Source: Rhabditoides inermis
Lineage: Eukaryota > Nematoda > Chromadorea > Rhabditida > Rhabditidae
Reading direction: 5' to 3'
DNA: 64,000 nt
NCBI GenBank assembly: GCA_963966185.1
Contig: CAWZYM010000148.1
Coordinates: forward strand, 1,616,001 to 1,680,000
How positions within the stretch are numbered: the first letter of the stretch is position 1; the number at the start of each line of letters is the position of its first letter. Positions 1-15,000 of the stretch are shown piece after piece. Both the position numbers and the translations under genes were made by a program. The notes under the pieces are model-generated. The model ran no database searches. It was given only the letters and a program-made list of their open reading frames with translations, and was not told the DNA's origin.

Positions 1-3000
1 AAAACACGACAAATTGTAACAATGTGATACAAAACACCACAGTTTGTTCTACTAAGCTTCAAAACACCACAATTTGTATCAATGTGATACAAAACACCAC
101 AATTTGTACCACTGTGATACAAAACACCACAATGTGTACCACTGTGATACAAAACACCACAATTTGTACCAATGTGATACAAAACACCACAATCTGTATC
201 AATGTGATACAAAACACCACAATTTGTACCAATGTGATACAAAACACCACAATCTGTATCAATGTAATACAAAACACCACAATGTGTACTACTGTGGTAC
301 AAAACACCACAATTTGTACCAATGTGATACAAAACACCACAATTTGTACCAATGTGATACAAAACACCACAATATGTATCAATGTAATACAAAACACCAC
401 AATGTGTACCACTGTGATACAGAACACCACAATTTGTACCAATGTGATACAAAACACCACAGTTTGTTCTACTGTGCTACAAAACACCACAATTTGTATC
501 AAAGTGATACAAAACACCACAATTTGTATCGCTGTGGTACAAAACACCACAATTTGTACCAATGTGATACAAAACACCACATTTTGTACCACTGTGGTAC
601 AAAACACCACAATGTGTACCACTGTGATACAAAACACCACAATTTGTACCAATGTGATACAAAACACCACAATCTGTATCAATGTAAAACAAAACACCAC
701 ATTTTGTACCACTGTGGTACAGAACACGACAGTTTGTTCTACTGTGCTACAAAACACCACAATCTGTATCAATGTAAAACAAAACACCACATTTTGTACC
801 ACTGTGATATAAAAACCACCATTTGTATCACTGTGATACAAAACACCACAATTCATATAACTGTGGTACAAAACACCACAACTCGTACCAATGTGATACA
901 AAACACCACACTTTGTACCACTGTGGTACAAAACACGACAAATTGTAACAATGTGATACAAAACACCACAGTTTGTTCTACTAAGCTTCAAAACACCACA
1001 ATTTGTATCAATGTGATACAAAACACCACAATTTGTACCACTGTGATACAAAACACCACAATGTGTACCACTGTGATACAAAACACCACAATTTGTACCA
1101 CTGTGATACAAAACACCACAATTTGTATCACTGTGGTACAAAACACCACAATTTGTATCAATGTGGTACGAAACATTACAATTTGTACCACTGTGGTACA
1201 AAACACGACAAATTGTAACAATGTGATACAAAACACCACAGTTTGTTCTACTGTGCTACAAAACACCACAATTTGTATCAATGTGATACAAAACACTACA
1301 ATTTGTATCACTGTGGTACAAAACACCACAATTTATATCACTGTGGTACAAAACACCACACTTTGTACCACTGCGGTACAAAACACCACAAGTTGTATCA
1401 ATGTGATACAAAACACCACAATGTGTACCACTGTGATACAAAACACCACAATTTGTATCAATGTAATACAAAACACCACATTTCGTACCACTGTGGTATG
1501 AAACACCACAATTTGTACCAATGTGATACAAAACACCACAGTTTGTTCTACTGTGCTACAAAACACCACAATTTGTATCAAAGTGATACAAAACACCACA
1601 ATTTGTATCGCTGTGGTACAAAACACCACAATTTGTACCAATGTGATACAAAACACCACATTTTGTACCACTGTGGTACAAAACACCACAATGTGTACCA
1701 CTGTGATACAAAACACCACAATTTGTACCAATGTGATACAAAACACCACAATCTGTATCAATGTAAAACAAAACACCACATTTTGTACCACTGTGGTATA
1801 AAAACCACCATTTGTATCACTGTGATACAAAACACCACAATTCATATAACTGTGGTACAAAACACCACAACTCGTACCAATGTGATACAAAACACCACAC
1901 TTTGTACCACTGTGGTACAAAACACGACAAATTGTAACAATGTGATACAAAACACCACAGTTTGTTCTACTAAGCTTCAAAACACCACAATTTGTATCAA
2001 TGTGATACAAAACACCACAATTTGTACCACTGTGATACAAAACACCACAATGTGTACCACTGTGATACAAAACACCACAATTTGTACCAATGTGATACAA
2101 AACACCACAATCTGTATCAATGTGATACAAAACACCACAATTTGTACCAATGTGATACAAAACACCACAATCTGTATCAATGTAATACAAAACACCACAA
2201 TGTGTACTACTGTGGTACAAAACACCACAATTTGTACCAATGTGATACAAAACACCACAATTTGTACCAATGTGATACAAAACACCACAATATGTATCAA
2301 TGTAATACAAAACACCACAATGTGTACCACTGTGATACAGAACACCACAATTTGTACCAATGTGATACAAAACACCACAGTTTGTTCTACTGTGCTACAA
2401 AACACCACAATTTGTATCAAAGTGATACAAAACACCACAATTCGTATCGCTGTGGTACAAAACACCACAATTTGTACCAATGTGATACAAAACACCACAT
2501 TTTGTACCACTGTGGTACAAAACACCACAATGTGTACCACTGTGATACAAAACACCACAATTTGTACCAATGTGATACAAAACACCACAATCTGTATCAA
2601 TGTAAAACAAAACACCACATTTTGTACCACTGTGGTACAGAACACGACAGTTTGTTCTACTGTGCTACAAAACACCACAATCTGTATCAATGTAAAACAA
2701 AACACCACATTTTGTACCACTGTGATATAAAAACCACCATTTGTATCACTGTGATACAAAACACCACAATTCATATAACTGTGGTACAAAACACCACAAC
2801 TCGTACCAATGTGATACAAAACACCACACTTTGTACCACTGTGGTACAAAACACGACAAATTGTAACAATGTGATACAAAACACCACAGTTTGTTCTACT
2901 AAGCTTCAAAACACCACAATTTGTATCAATGTGATACAAAACACCACAATTTGTACCACTGTGATACAAAACACCACAATGTGTACCACTGTGATACAAA

Positions 3001-6000
3001 ACACCACAATTTGTACCAATGTGATACAAAACACCACAATCTGTATCAATGTGATACAAAACACCACAATTTGTACCAATGTGATACAAAACACCACAAT
3101 CTGTATCAATGTAATACAAAACACCACAATGTGTACCACTGTGATACAAAACACCACAATTTGTACCAATGTGATACAAAACACCACAGTTTGTTCTACT
3201 GTGCTACAAAACACCACAATTTGTATCAAAGTGATACAAAACACCACAATTTGTATCGCTGTGGTACAAAACACCACAATTTGTACCAATGTGATACAAA
3301 ACACCACATTTTGTACCACTGTGGTACAAAACACCACAATGTGTACCACTGTGATACAAAACACCACAATTTGTATAAATGTGATACAAAACACCACAAT
3401 TTGTATCGCTGTGGTACAAAACACCACAATTTGTACCAATGTGATACAAAACACCACAGTTCGTATCACTGCGGTACAAAACACCACAAGTTGTATCAAT
3501 GTGATACAAAACACCACAATTTGTACCACTGTGATACAAAACACCACAATTTGTATCAATGCGGTACAAAACACGACAAATTGTAACAATGTGATACAAA
3601 ACACCACAGTTTGTTCTACTGTGCTACAAAACACCACAATTTGTATCAATGTGATACAAAACACCACATTTTGTACCACTGTGGTATGAAACACCGCAAT
3701 TTGTATCACTTTGATACAAAACACCACAATTTGTATCACTGTGGTACAAAACACCACAATTTGTATCACTGTGGTATAAAAAACCACGTTTTGTTCCATT
3801 GTGGAACAAATTACCACGATTTGTTCCATTGTGGAACAAAACACCACGTTTTGTTCCGTTGTGGAACAAAACACCACGATTTTTACCATTGTGGAATGAA
3901 ACACCACGTTTTGTTCCATTGTGAAACAAAACACCACGATTTGTTCCATTGTGGAACAAAACATCACGATTTGTTCCATTGTGGAACAAAACACCACAAT
4001 TTGTTCCGTTGTGGAACAAAACACCACGATTTGTTCCATTGTGGAAAAAAACCCACGTTTTGTTCCATTGTAGAACCAAACAACACGATTTGTATCATTG
4101 TGAAACAAACTACCACGATTTGTATCATTGTGGAACAAAACACCACGTTTTGTTCAATTGTGGAAAAAACACCATGATTTGTTCCATTGTGGAAAAAAAA
4201 CGAGTTTTGTTCCATTGTGGAACAAAACACCACGATTTGTTGAATTGTGGAACAAAACACCACGATTTGTATCACTGTAGTACAAAACACCACAATTTGT
4301 CTCACTGTGGTACAAAACACCACAATTTGTATCACTGTGATACAAAACACCACATTTTGTACCACTGTGGTACAAAACACCACAATGTGTACCACTGTGA
4401 TACAGAACACCACAATTTGTACCACTGTGATACAGAACACCACAATTTGTATCACTGTGATACAAAACACCACATTTTGTACCACTGTGGTACAAAACAC
4501 CACAATGTGTATCACTGTGGTACAAAACACCACAGTTTGTTTCATTGTGGAACAAAACACCACGATTTGTTCCATTGTGGAACAAAATACCACGATTTGT
4601 TCCATTATGGAACAAATTACCACGAATTGTTCCATTGTGGAACGAAACACCACGGTTTGTTCCATTGTGAAACAAAACACCACGATTTGTTCCATTGTGA
4701 AACAAAACACCACGATTTGTTCCATTGTGAAACAAAACACCACGATTTGTTCCATTGTGGAACAAAACACCACGATTTGTTCCATTGTGGAACAAAACAC
4801 CACGATTTGTTCCATTGTGGAAAAAACCACGTTTTGTTCCATTGTGGAACAAATTACCACAATTTGTATCACTGTAGTACAAAACACCTCAATTTGTCTC
4901 ACTGTGGTACAAAACACCACAATTTGTATCACTGTGATACAAAACACCACATTTTGTACCACTGTGGTACAAAACACCACAATGTGTACCATTGTGATAC
5001 AGAACACCACAATTTGTACCAATGTGATACAAAACACCACAATCTGTATCAATGTAATACAAAACGACACATTTTGTACCACTGTGGTATAAAACACCAC
5101 ATTTTGTACCACTGTGGTATAAAACACCGCAATTTGTATCACTGTGATACAAAACACCACAATTTGTATCACTGTGGTACAAAACACCACAGTTTGTTTC
5201 ATTGTGAAACAAAACACCACGATTTGTTCCATTGTGGAACAAAATACCACGATTTGTTCCATTGTGGAAAAAACCACGTTTTGTTCCATTATGGAACAAA
5301 TTACCACGAATTGTTCCATTGTGGAACAAAACACCACAATTTGTTTTATTGTGGAACAAAACACCACGATTTGTTCCATTGTGAAACAAAACACCACGAT
5401 TTGTTCCATTGTGAAACAAAACACCACGATTTGTTCCATTGTGGAACAAAACACCACGATTTGTTCCATTGTGGAAAAAACCACGTTTTGTTCCATTGTG
5501 GAACAAAATACCACGATTTGTTACATTGTGGAACAAAACACCACGTTTTGTTCCATTGTGGAACAAAACACCACGTTTTGTTCCATTGTGGAACAAAACA
5601 CCACGATTTTTTCCATTGTGGAACAAAACACCACGACTTGTTCCGTTGTAGAACAAAACACCACGATTTGTTTCATTGTGGAACAAAACACCACGATTTG
5701 TATCATTGTGGAACAAACTACCACGATTTGTATCATTGTGGAACAAAACACCACGTTTTGTTCAATTGTGGAAAAAACACCATGATTTGTTCCATTGTGG
5801 AAAAAAACGAGTTTTGTTCCATTGTGGAACAAAACACCACGATTTGTTGCATTGTGGAACAAAACACCACGATTTGTATCACTGTAGTACAAAACACCAC
5901 AATTTGTCTCACTGTTGTACAAAACACCACAATTTGTATCACTGTGATACAAAACACCACATTTTGTACCACTGTGGTACAAAACACCACAATGTGTACC

Positions 6001-9000
6001 ACTGTGATACAGAACACCACATTATGTACCACTGTGATACAGAACACCACAATTTGTACCAATGTGATACAAAACACCACAATTTGTATCACTGTGATAC
6101 AAAACACCACATTTTGTACCACTGTGGTACAAAACACCACAATGTGTACCACTGTGATACAGAACACCACAATTTGTACCAATGTGATACAAAACACCAC
6201 AATCTGTATCAATGTAATACAAAACGACACATTTTGTACCACTGTGGTATAAAACACCACATTTTGTACCACTGTGGTATAAAACACCCCATTTTGTACC
6301 ACTGTGGTATAAAACACCGCAATTTGTATCACTGTGATACAAAACACCACAATTTGTATCACTGTGGTACAAAACACCACATTTTGTACCACTGTGGTAC
6401 AAAACACCACAATGTGTACCACTGTGCTACAAAACACCACAATTTGTGTCAAAGTGATACAAAACACCACAATTTGTATCGCTGTGGTACAAAACACCAC
6501 AATTTAAACCAATGTGATACAAAACACCACATTTTGTACCACTGTGGTACAAAACACCACAATGTGTACCACTGTGAAACAAAACACCACAACTTGTACC
6601 AATGTGAACCAAAACACCACAATCTGTATCAATGTAATACAAAACACCACATTCTGTACCACTGTGGTATAAAAACCACCATTTGTATCACCGTGATACA
6701 AAACACCACAATTTATATCACTGTGGTACAAAACACCACAATTTATATCACTGTGGTACAAAACACCACAACTCGTACCAATGTGATACAAAACACCACA
6801 CTTTGTACCACTGTGGTACAAAACACGACAAATTGTAACAATGTGATACAAAACACCACAGTCTGTTCTACTAAGCTACAGAACACCACAATTTGTATCA
6901 ATGTGATACAAAACACCACAATCTATATTAATGTAACACAAAACACCACATTTTGTACCACTGTGGTATAAAACACCACAATTTGTATCACTGTGATACA
7001 AAACACCACAATTTATATCACTGTGGTACAAAACACCACAACTCGTACCAATGTGATACAAAACACCACACTTTGTACCACTGTAGTACAAAACACGACA
7101 GTTAGTTCTACTGTGCTACAAAACACCACAGACTGTGTCAGTGTGCTACAAAACACCTCAATTTGTATCGCTGTGGTACAAAACACCACAATTTGTACCA
7201 ATGTGATACAAAACACCACAGTTCGTATCACTGCGGTACAAAACACCACAAGTTGTATCAATGTGATACAAAACACCACAATTTGTACCACTGTGATACA
7301 AAACACCACAATTCGTATCGCTGTGGTACAAAACACCACAATTTGTACCAATGTGATACAAAACACCACAGTTTGTATCACTGCGGTACAAAACACCACA
7401 AGTTGTATCAATGTGATACAAAACACCACAAATTGTATCAATGTCATAGTAAACACCACATTTTGTACCACTGTTGTATAAAACACCGCAATTTGTATCA
7501 CTGTGATACAAAACACCACAATTTGTATCACTGTGGTACAAAACACCACAATTTGTATCACTGTGGTACAAAACACCACAATTTGTATCACTGCGGTACA
7601 GAACACCACAATTTGTACCAATGTGATACAAAACACCACAATTTGTATCACTGTGATACAAAACACCACATTTTGTACCACTGTGGTACAAAACACCACA
7701 ATGTGTACCACTGTGATACAGAACACCACAATTTGTACCAATGTGATACAAAACACCACAATCTGTATCAATGTAATACAAAACGACACATTTTGTACCA
7801 CTGTGGTATAAAACACCACATTTTGTACCACTGTGGTATAAAACACCCCATTTTGTACCACTGTGGTATAAAACACCGCAATTTGTATCACTGTGATACA
7901 AAACACCACAATTTGTATCACTGTGGTACAAAACACCACATTTTGTACCACTGTGGTACAAAACACCACAATGTGTACCACTGTGCTACAAAACACCACA
8001 ATTTGTGTCAAAGTGATACAAAACACCACAATTTGTATCGCTGTGGTACAAAACACCACAATTTAAACCAATGTGATACAAAACACCACATTTTGTACCA
8101 CTGTGGTACAAAACACCACAATGTGTACCACTGTGAAACAAAACACCACAACTTGTACCAATGTGAACCAAAACACCACAATCTGTATCAATGTAATACA
8201 AAACACCACATTCTGTACCACTGTGGTATAAAAACCACCATTTGTATCACCGTGATACAAAACACCACAATTTATATCACTGTGGTACAAAACACCACAA
8301 TTTATATCACTGTGGTACAAAACACCACAACTCGTACCAATGTGATACAAAACACCACACTTTGTACCACTGTGGTACAAAACACGACAAATTGTAACAA
8401 TGTGATACAAAACACCACAGTCTGTTCTACTAAGCTACAGAACACCACAATTTGTATCAATGTGATACAAAACACCACAATCTATATTAATGTAACACAA
8501 AACACCACATTTTGTACCACTGTGGTATAAAACACCACAATTTGTATCACTGTGATACAAAACACCACAATTTATATCACTGTGGTACAAAACACCACAA
8601 CTCGTACCAATGTGATACAAAACACCACACTTTGTACCACTGTAGTACAAAACACGACAGTTAGTTCTACTGTGCTACAAAACACCACAGACTGTGTCAG
8701 TGTGCTACAAAACACCTCAATTTGTATCGCTGTGGTACAAAACACCACAATTTGTACCAATGTGATACAAAACACCACAGTTCGTATCACTGCGGTACAA
8801 AACACCACAAGTTGTATCAATGTGATACAAAACACCACAATTTGTACCACTGTGATACAAAACACCACAATTCGTATCGCTGTGGTACAAAACACCACAA
8901 TTTGTACCAATGTGATACAAAACACCACAGTTTGTATCACTGCGGTACAAAACACCACAAGTTGTATCAATGTGATACAAAACACCACAAATTGTATCAA

Positions 9001-11838
9001 TGTCATAGTAAACACCACATTTTGTACCACTGTTGTATAAAACACCGCAATTTGTATCACTGTGATACAAAACACCACAATTTGTATCACTGTGGTACAA
9101 AACACCACAATTTGTATCACTGTGGTACAAAACACCACAATTTGTATCACTGCGGTACAAAACACCACAAATTGTATCAATGTGATACAAAACACCACAA
9201 TTTGTATCAATGTAATACGAAACACCACATTTTGTACCACTGTTGTATAAAACACCACAATTTGTATCACTGTGGTACAAAACACCACAATTTGTATCAC
9301 TGTGGTACAAAACACCACAATTTGTATCAATGTGATACAAAACACGACAAATTGTAACAATGTGATACAAAACACCACAGTTTGTTCTACTGTGCTACAA
9401 AACACCACAATTTGTATCAATGTGATACAAAACACCACAGTTTGTTCTACTGTGCTACAAAACACCACAATTTGTATCACTGTGGTACAAAACACCACAA
9501 TTTGTATCACTGTGGTACAAAACACCACAATTTGTATCACTGCGGTACAAAACACCACAAATTGTATCAATGTGATACAAAACACCACAATTTGTATCGC
9601 TGTGGTACAAAACACCACAATTTGTACCAATGTGATACAAAACACCACAGTTCGTATCACTGCGGTACAAAACACCACAAGTTGTATCAATGTGATACAA
9701 AACACCACAATGTGTACCACTGTGATACAAAACACCACAATTTGTATCACTGTGGTACAAAACACCACAATTTGTATCAATGTGGTACGAAACATTACAA
9801 TTTGTACCACTGTGGTACAAAACACGACAAATTGTAACAATGTGATACAAAACACCACAGTTTGTTCTACTGTGCTACAAAACACCACAATTTGTATCAA
9901 TGTGATACAAAACACTACAATTTGTATCACTGTGGTACAAAACACCACAATTTATATCACTGTGGTACAAAACACCACACTTTGTACCACTGCGGTACAA
10001 AACACCACAAGTTGTATCAATGTGATACAAAACACCATAATGTGTACCACTGTGATACAAAACACCACAATTTGTATCAATGTAATACAAAACACCACAT
10101 TTCTTACCACTGTGGTATGAAACACCACAATTTGTACCAATGTGATACAAAACACCACAGTTTGTTCTACTGTGCTACAAAACACCACAATTTGTATCAA
10201 AGTGATACAAAACACCACAATTTGTATCGCTGTGGTACAAAACACCACAATTTGTACCAATGTGATACAAAACACCACATTTTGTACCACTGTGGTACAA
10301 AACACCACAATGTGTACCACTGTGATACAAAACACCACAATTTGTACCAATGTGATACAAAACACCACAATCTGTATCAATGTAAAACAAAACACCACAT
10401 TTTGTACCACTGTGATACAAAACACCACAATGTGTACCACTGTGATACAAAACACCACAATTTGTACCAATCTGATACAAAACACCACAATCTGTATCAA
10501 TGTGATACAAAACACCACAATTTGTACCAATGTGATACAAAACACCACAATCTGTATCAATGTGATACAAAACACCACAATTTGTACCAATGTGATACAA
10601 AACACCACATTTTGTACCACTGTGGTATAAAACACCACATTTTGTACCACTGTGGTATAAAACACCGCAATTTGTATCACTGTGATACAAAACACCACAA
10701 TTTGTATCACTGTGGTACAAAACACCACATTTTGTACCACTGTGGTACAAAACACCACAATGTGTACCACTGTGCTACAAAACACCACAATTTGTATCAA
10801 AGTGATACAAAACACCACAATTTGTATCGCTGTGGTACAAAACACCACAATTTGTACCAATGTGATACAAAACACCACATTTTGTACCACTGTGGTACAA
10901 AACACCACAATGTGTACCACTGTGATACAAAACACCACAATTTGTACCAATGTGATACAAAACACCACAATCTGTATCAATGTAAAACAAAACACCACAA
11001 TGTGTACCACTGTGCTACAAAACACCACAATTTGTGTCAAAGTGATACAAAACACCACAATTTGTATCGCTGTGGTACAAAACACCACAATTTAAACCAA
11101 TGTGATACAAAACACCACATTTTGTACCACTGTGGTACAAAACACCACAATGTGTACCACTGTGAAACAAAACACCACAACTTGTACCAATGTGAACCAA
11201 AACACCACAATCTGTATCAATGTAATACAAAACACCACATTCTGTAACACTGTGGTATAAAAACCACCATTTGTATCACCGTGATACAAAACACCACAAT
11301 TTATATCACTGTGGTACAAAACACCACAATTTATATCACTGTGGTACAAAACACCACAACTCGTACCAATGTGATACAAAACACCACACTTTGTACCACT
11401 GTGGTACAAAACACGACAAATTGTAACAATGTGATACAAAACACCACAGTCTGTTCTACTAAGCTACAGAACACCACAATCTATATTAATGTAACACAAA
11501 ACACCACATTTTGTACCACTGTGGTATAAAACACCACAATTTGTATCACTGTGATACAAAACACCACAATTTATATCACTGTGGTACAAAACACCACAAC
11601 TCGTACCAATGTGATACAAAACACCACACTTTGTACCACTGTAGTACAAAACACGACAGTTAGTTCTACTGTGCTACAAAACACCACAGACTGTGTCAGT
11701 GTGCTACAAAACACCTCAATTTGTATCGCTGTGGTACAAAACACCACAATTTGTACCAATGTGATACAAAACACCACAATTTGTACCAATGTGATACAAA
11801 ACACCACAGTTCGTATCACTGCGGTACAAAACACCACA
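1..11838. repeat. 30-bp dyad minisatellite, block 1
   Basis: Tandem 30-bp units, about 395 copies, running off the left edge. Each unit is a 9-bp spacer (ACACCACAA) plus a 21-bp dyad: left arm GTATCAC, GTACCAC or a variant; a central T; right arm GTGATAC, GTGGTAC or a variant. Arms are often mismatched between units (for example GTACCAA with TGTGATAC). Higher-order structure is visible. The AAGCTTC-bearing unit recurs at 54, 983, 1,972 and 2,901 (steps 929, 989, 929), and a marker unit with AAAAACCACC recurs at about 6,662, 8,221 and 11,250 (steps 1,559 and 3,029). These steps are all 30n-1, because each block contains one 29-bp unit. Because 30 is a multiple of 3, several frames on both strands stay open for hundreds of codons; I do not regard these as genes. 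Confidence 0.97.
3785..5870. repeat. Minisatellite subfamily with TTCCATTGTGGAAC dyad
   Basis: Within block 1 this stretch is rich in a diverged unit type. Its dyad is TTGTTCCATTGTGGAACAA and its spacer ends CACGA rather than CACAA. Runs of it alternate with runs of the common type (for example about 4,270-4,540 and 4,860-5,200). Some units are 28-29 bp (GTGGAAAAAACCACG), which shifts the register. It looks like an older or separately amplified subfamily homogenised locally. Confidence 0.85.
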
Positions 11839-12280
11839 CTCTGTAACTTTTTGACGCAGTGTTAACGCATTTAACGCACTGATTTTGCGTTAACGCATTG
11901 AAAATGTGTGGGGGTGGATGTAACGCAAATTGATGCGTTGGAGTGCGAGAAAGTGCGTAGTTCATAGTAAACGCGTTGACGCATTGAATATAGCGAGAAA
12001 TTGCGTTGTTCCAGAAACAACTTTAAACGTTATGCAAATTTAAAGAATCCATTTTGTAGATATTACAATACAATTAAAATCTCCAATAAACAAAACAAAC
12101 ACAACTTTAAATTGAATTTTATTGAATAACAAATTCAATCGATACAAACAAAATCAATAACGCAGAATCGCTAATCAATAACGCATAATCCTGCTTGAAA
12201 GAGGCGATGGTGTCACGCCGTCGAGTAGCGCTCCTGCTGATCTGCAACACCCATCACAGGACCCTCTTATCCATACACTC

Positions 12281-12316
<36 letters not shown>

Positions 12317-12330
12317 ACCCACCAGTGTTC

Positions 12331-13176
12331 TTACTCTTCCTCCAGCACTTGTGCCACCTCGTCTTCGCTCATTGTCGACAGCAACGGAAGCTCGCGCCTA
12401 AATAGTACGGGGAATCATCGGGATCCAAGAAAATCACGAACTAATAGTAGCACTACTAAGCGTTCTCACTTTTCTATGACGTCCTCTCCGAAGAGGCAGA
12501 TGAACTGGTTGAGGAAACACGGCTTCACTTGACCCGGTGGTCGTCCATCGGCAGCACGCGCCCGCAGCGACGACGCGCCAACTCCGCCAGCACCTAACAC
12601 ATAACCATAAAAACACATAGTTCCGCGGAACGGGTCGATGAGTGACGGTTTGCACAAGTACAAATAAAATACCTTAGGCTGTCCGGCAGACGCGACGATA
12701 ATCCAGTACTTGTTGCGCCGATGGACTCGAAGAGAAGGGAGCTCCTTGCAGGAGTCCTTGCCGGTAGGGACGGGTCTGTAAATGTAGAACTTGTCTCACA
12801 TTAAAAAAAAACATTTTGTACAACGACATCTTGCAGGCGAATCAGTTTGAAAATTTCCAGGACACACATAATAAAACATGAGCGATGTGCAGACGGGAAG
12901 AGAAACACAGCACTGGCTGCAGTGTAGTAGTCGTACCTGCGAGTAGTCGTCGTACATGTGTCCGGCGCGTAGCTGCAGGTGAATGCCGGCGGCCGGCATC
13001 GGGATTGCCGGGTGTGACAGTCCGAGTCGCCTCCTGCCGACAACGCACGTTCAGAGTCGGCACCTGAGTGTATTCGCGATAAACAATTATTTAATAACGA
13101 TAATGGTACACGAAATATCCTAAATGTACACAAAGAAGCGTACCTTCACGAGGAAAACACGACTAGCGACGCCCAT
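12331..13176 (-). CDS. Candidate five-exon small gene inside the transposon, unrecognised
   Basis: I can chain five minus-strand segments with matching phases: 13,144-13,176 (start ATG at 13,174-13,176, donor GTACGC), 12,937-13,063, 12,673-12,794, 12,529-12,593 and 12,331-12,397 (TAA at 12,331-12,333). All introns are GT-AG. The sum is 414 nt, giving 137 aa. The best coding-looking exon includes DKFYIYRPVPTGKD and RRNKYWIIVASAGQPK; the C-terminus is acidic (MSEDEVAQVLEEE). The middle exon is Arg-rich. The donor of the fourth exon (AA|GTGAAG) is the weakest call. I recognise no family. It could be a captured host gene fragment, the element's own accessory gene, or a chance chain of open frames. 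It is too short for a transposase. Confidence 0.4.
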
Positions 13177-13720
13177 ATCGTTGTCCTCGAGACAGAATCG
13201 AACTGAATGACATCATTTACATTTAAATACAGTGATATACGTTTCCAAGCATGTACAACAATGAAAAAACTTGTACTCACCTCATCGCTACGCTGTATTC
13301 AAGAAAATTCAGTCAGTTGATTCGCGCACGGCAACCTGCAACGGAGAAAGTGTTCGCAGAAAAACGCGATACGAAGTGATGCACGTGCCAACGAAAATTC
13401 CACACAAACAAAGTAAAATACAACAAAGTAAAATACTAACAAAACAGTGAGATGAGCGGAACTTCGGGCGGGCGGCGCTGTGAATGAGTTTTTTTTCTGC
13501 TACGCAGAGTGTTGACGAACAGTCGGTAACCGTAATAAAATGTGCGTATTGTATTTTTTTTCGCAACGTCGTGAATAGACCGCAGTGTTTCGTACATTTT
13601 ACATTTTAGATTACATTTGAGTACATTTTAGACGATCGTACATTTTGTTTAAGCGGCAAAATGAATTGAACACGATATGGTCCGGAGTTTACGTTTCAAA
13701 CAATTAACAAAAACACGCAA

Positions 13721-14590
13721 AAGGGAGAGAGAGGGGGAGAGAGAGGGGGAGAGAGAAGAGGGGAGAGAGGGGGAGAGCGAGGGGGGAAAGAGAGGGGGGA
13801 GAGAGAGGGGGGAGAGAGGGGGGAGAGAGAGGAAGGGGAGAGAGAGGGGGGAGGGAGGAGGGGAGAGAAAGAGGGAGAGAGGGGGAGGAGAGAGAGGGGG
13901 AGAGATGGGGAGAGAGAAAAAGAGAGAAAGGGGGAGAGAGAGGGGGGAGAGGGGGGCGAGAGAGAGGAAGGGGAGAGAGAGGGGGGAGAGGGGGGAAGAG
14001 GGGGAGAGAGAGGGAGGAGAGAGAGGGGGAGAGCGAGGAGAAAAGATGGGGAGAGAGAAAGAGAGAAAGAGGGAGAGATACGGGGGAGAGAGGGGAGAGA
14101 GAGGGGGAGAGAGAGGAAGGAGAGAGAGAGAGAGGGGAAGAGGGGGAGAGAGAGAGGGAGGGGAGAGAGGGGGGAGAGAGATATCGAGAGAGAAAAAGAG
14201 AGATAGGAGAGAGGGAGGGGAGAGAGAGGGGGGAGAGAGGGGGGGAGAGAGAATGGGGGGGAGGGGGAGAGAGAATGAGGGAGAGGGGGGAGAGAGGGGA
14301 GAGAGGGGAAAAAGGGGGCAGAGAAGGGAGAGAGAGGGGGAGAAAGAGGAAGGAGTGAGAGAGAGGGGCGAGAGAGGGGGAGAGAGAGGGGGAGAGAGAG
14401 GGAGGGGAGAGAGGGGGAGAGATGGGGAGAGAGAAAAAGAGAGAGATAGGAGAGAGGGAGGGGAGAGAGAGGGGGAGATAGAGAGGGAGAGAGAGAATGG
14501 GGGAGAGGGGGAGAGAGAATGAGGGAGAGGGGGGAGAGAGGGGGGAGAGAGGGGAAGAAGGGGGCAGAGAGGGGAGAGAGAGGGAGAGAT
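13721..14590. repeat. Purine-rich (GGGGAGAGA)n low-complexity tract
   Basis: About 870 bp in which the plus strand is almost entirely G and A, mostly as irregular GGGGGAGAGAGA units, lying inside the TIR transposon. Long open frames on either strand here (Arg/Glu/Gly-rich or Ser/Pro/Leu-rich) are compositional artefacts. A homopurine mirror-like tract of this length can in principle form triplex (H-DNA). Confidence 0.95.
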
Positions 14591-14804
14591 AACTTTTGTA
14601 GGCGTAGTTTTGTGAGGCATCAGCTGTTTATTTCATTGCGCATTTCTTTTTCCATGAACATGCGAGATGATCAAAAATTCTTTTGGTATAACTTTTTTCG
14701 ATTTTTTTGACCTTTTTATAACAACTTTTTTGATTTATAACTGATAGCGGTTAAAAATACGACAAAATGTGTCGTTTGAATTATAATTTTAAATCTCCTA
14801 TTTC

Positions 14805-15000
14805 CGTTGACACAATCGCTCGCATTGGTAACGCACTTTCTCGCACTCCAACGCAACACGGGGTGCGTGATAGTTGCGTGAAAAATGCGTTGTTTGAAAT
14901 TTGCGTTGACACAATCACTCGCATTCCTAACGCATTTTCTCGCATTCTAACGCAAAATGGGGTGCGTCAAAATTGCGTAAACGGTGTGTAGTTCAAAATT
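14805..15000. repeat. 99-bp subterminal direct repeats of the TIR transposon
   Basis: Two diverged tandem copies about 99 bp apart, each beginning CGTTGACACAATC (14,805 and 14,904) and containing CTCGCA and several TAACGCA or TGCGTG motifs. The inverted counterpart near the left end (about 11,930-11,965, GCGTTGGAGTGCGAGAAAGTGCG) matches part of this unit. Such subterminal arrays are usually transposase binding sites; that role is inferred. Confidence 0.7.

Noticed and set aside
1..11838. CRISPR-like array
   Set aside because: The repeats are contiguous 30-bp units with no unique spacers, in a genome with introns and LINEs.
13677..14620. Long Arg/Glu/Gly-rich and Ser/Pro/Leu-rich frames
   Set aside because: They come from the homopurine tract and have no sequence complexity.
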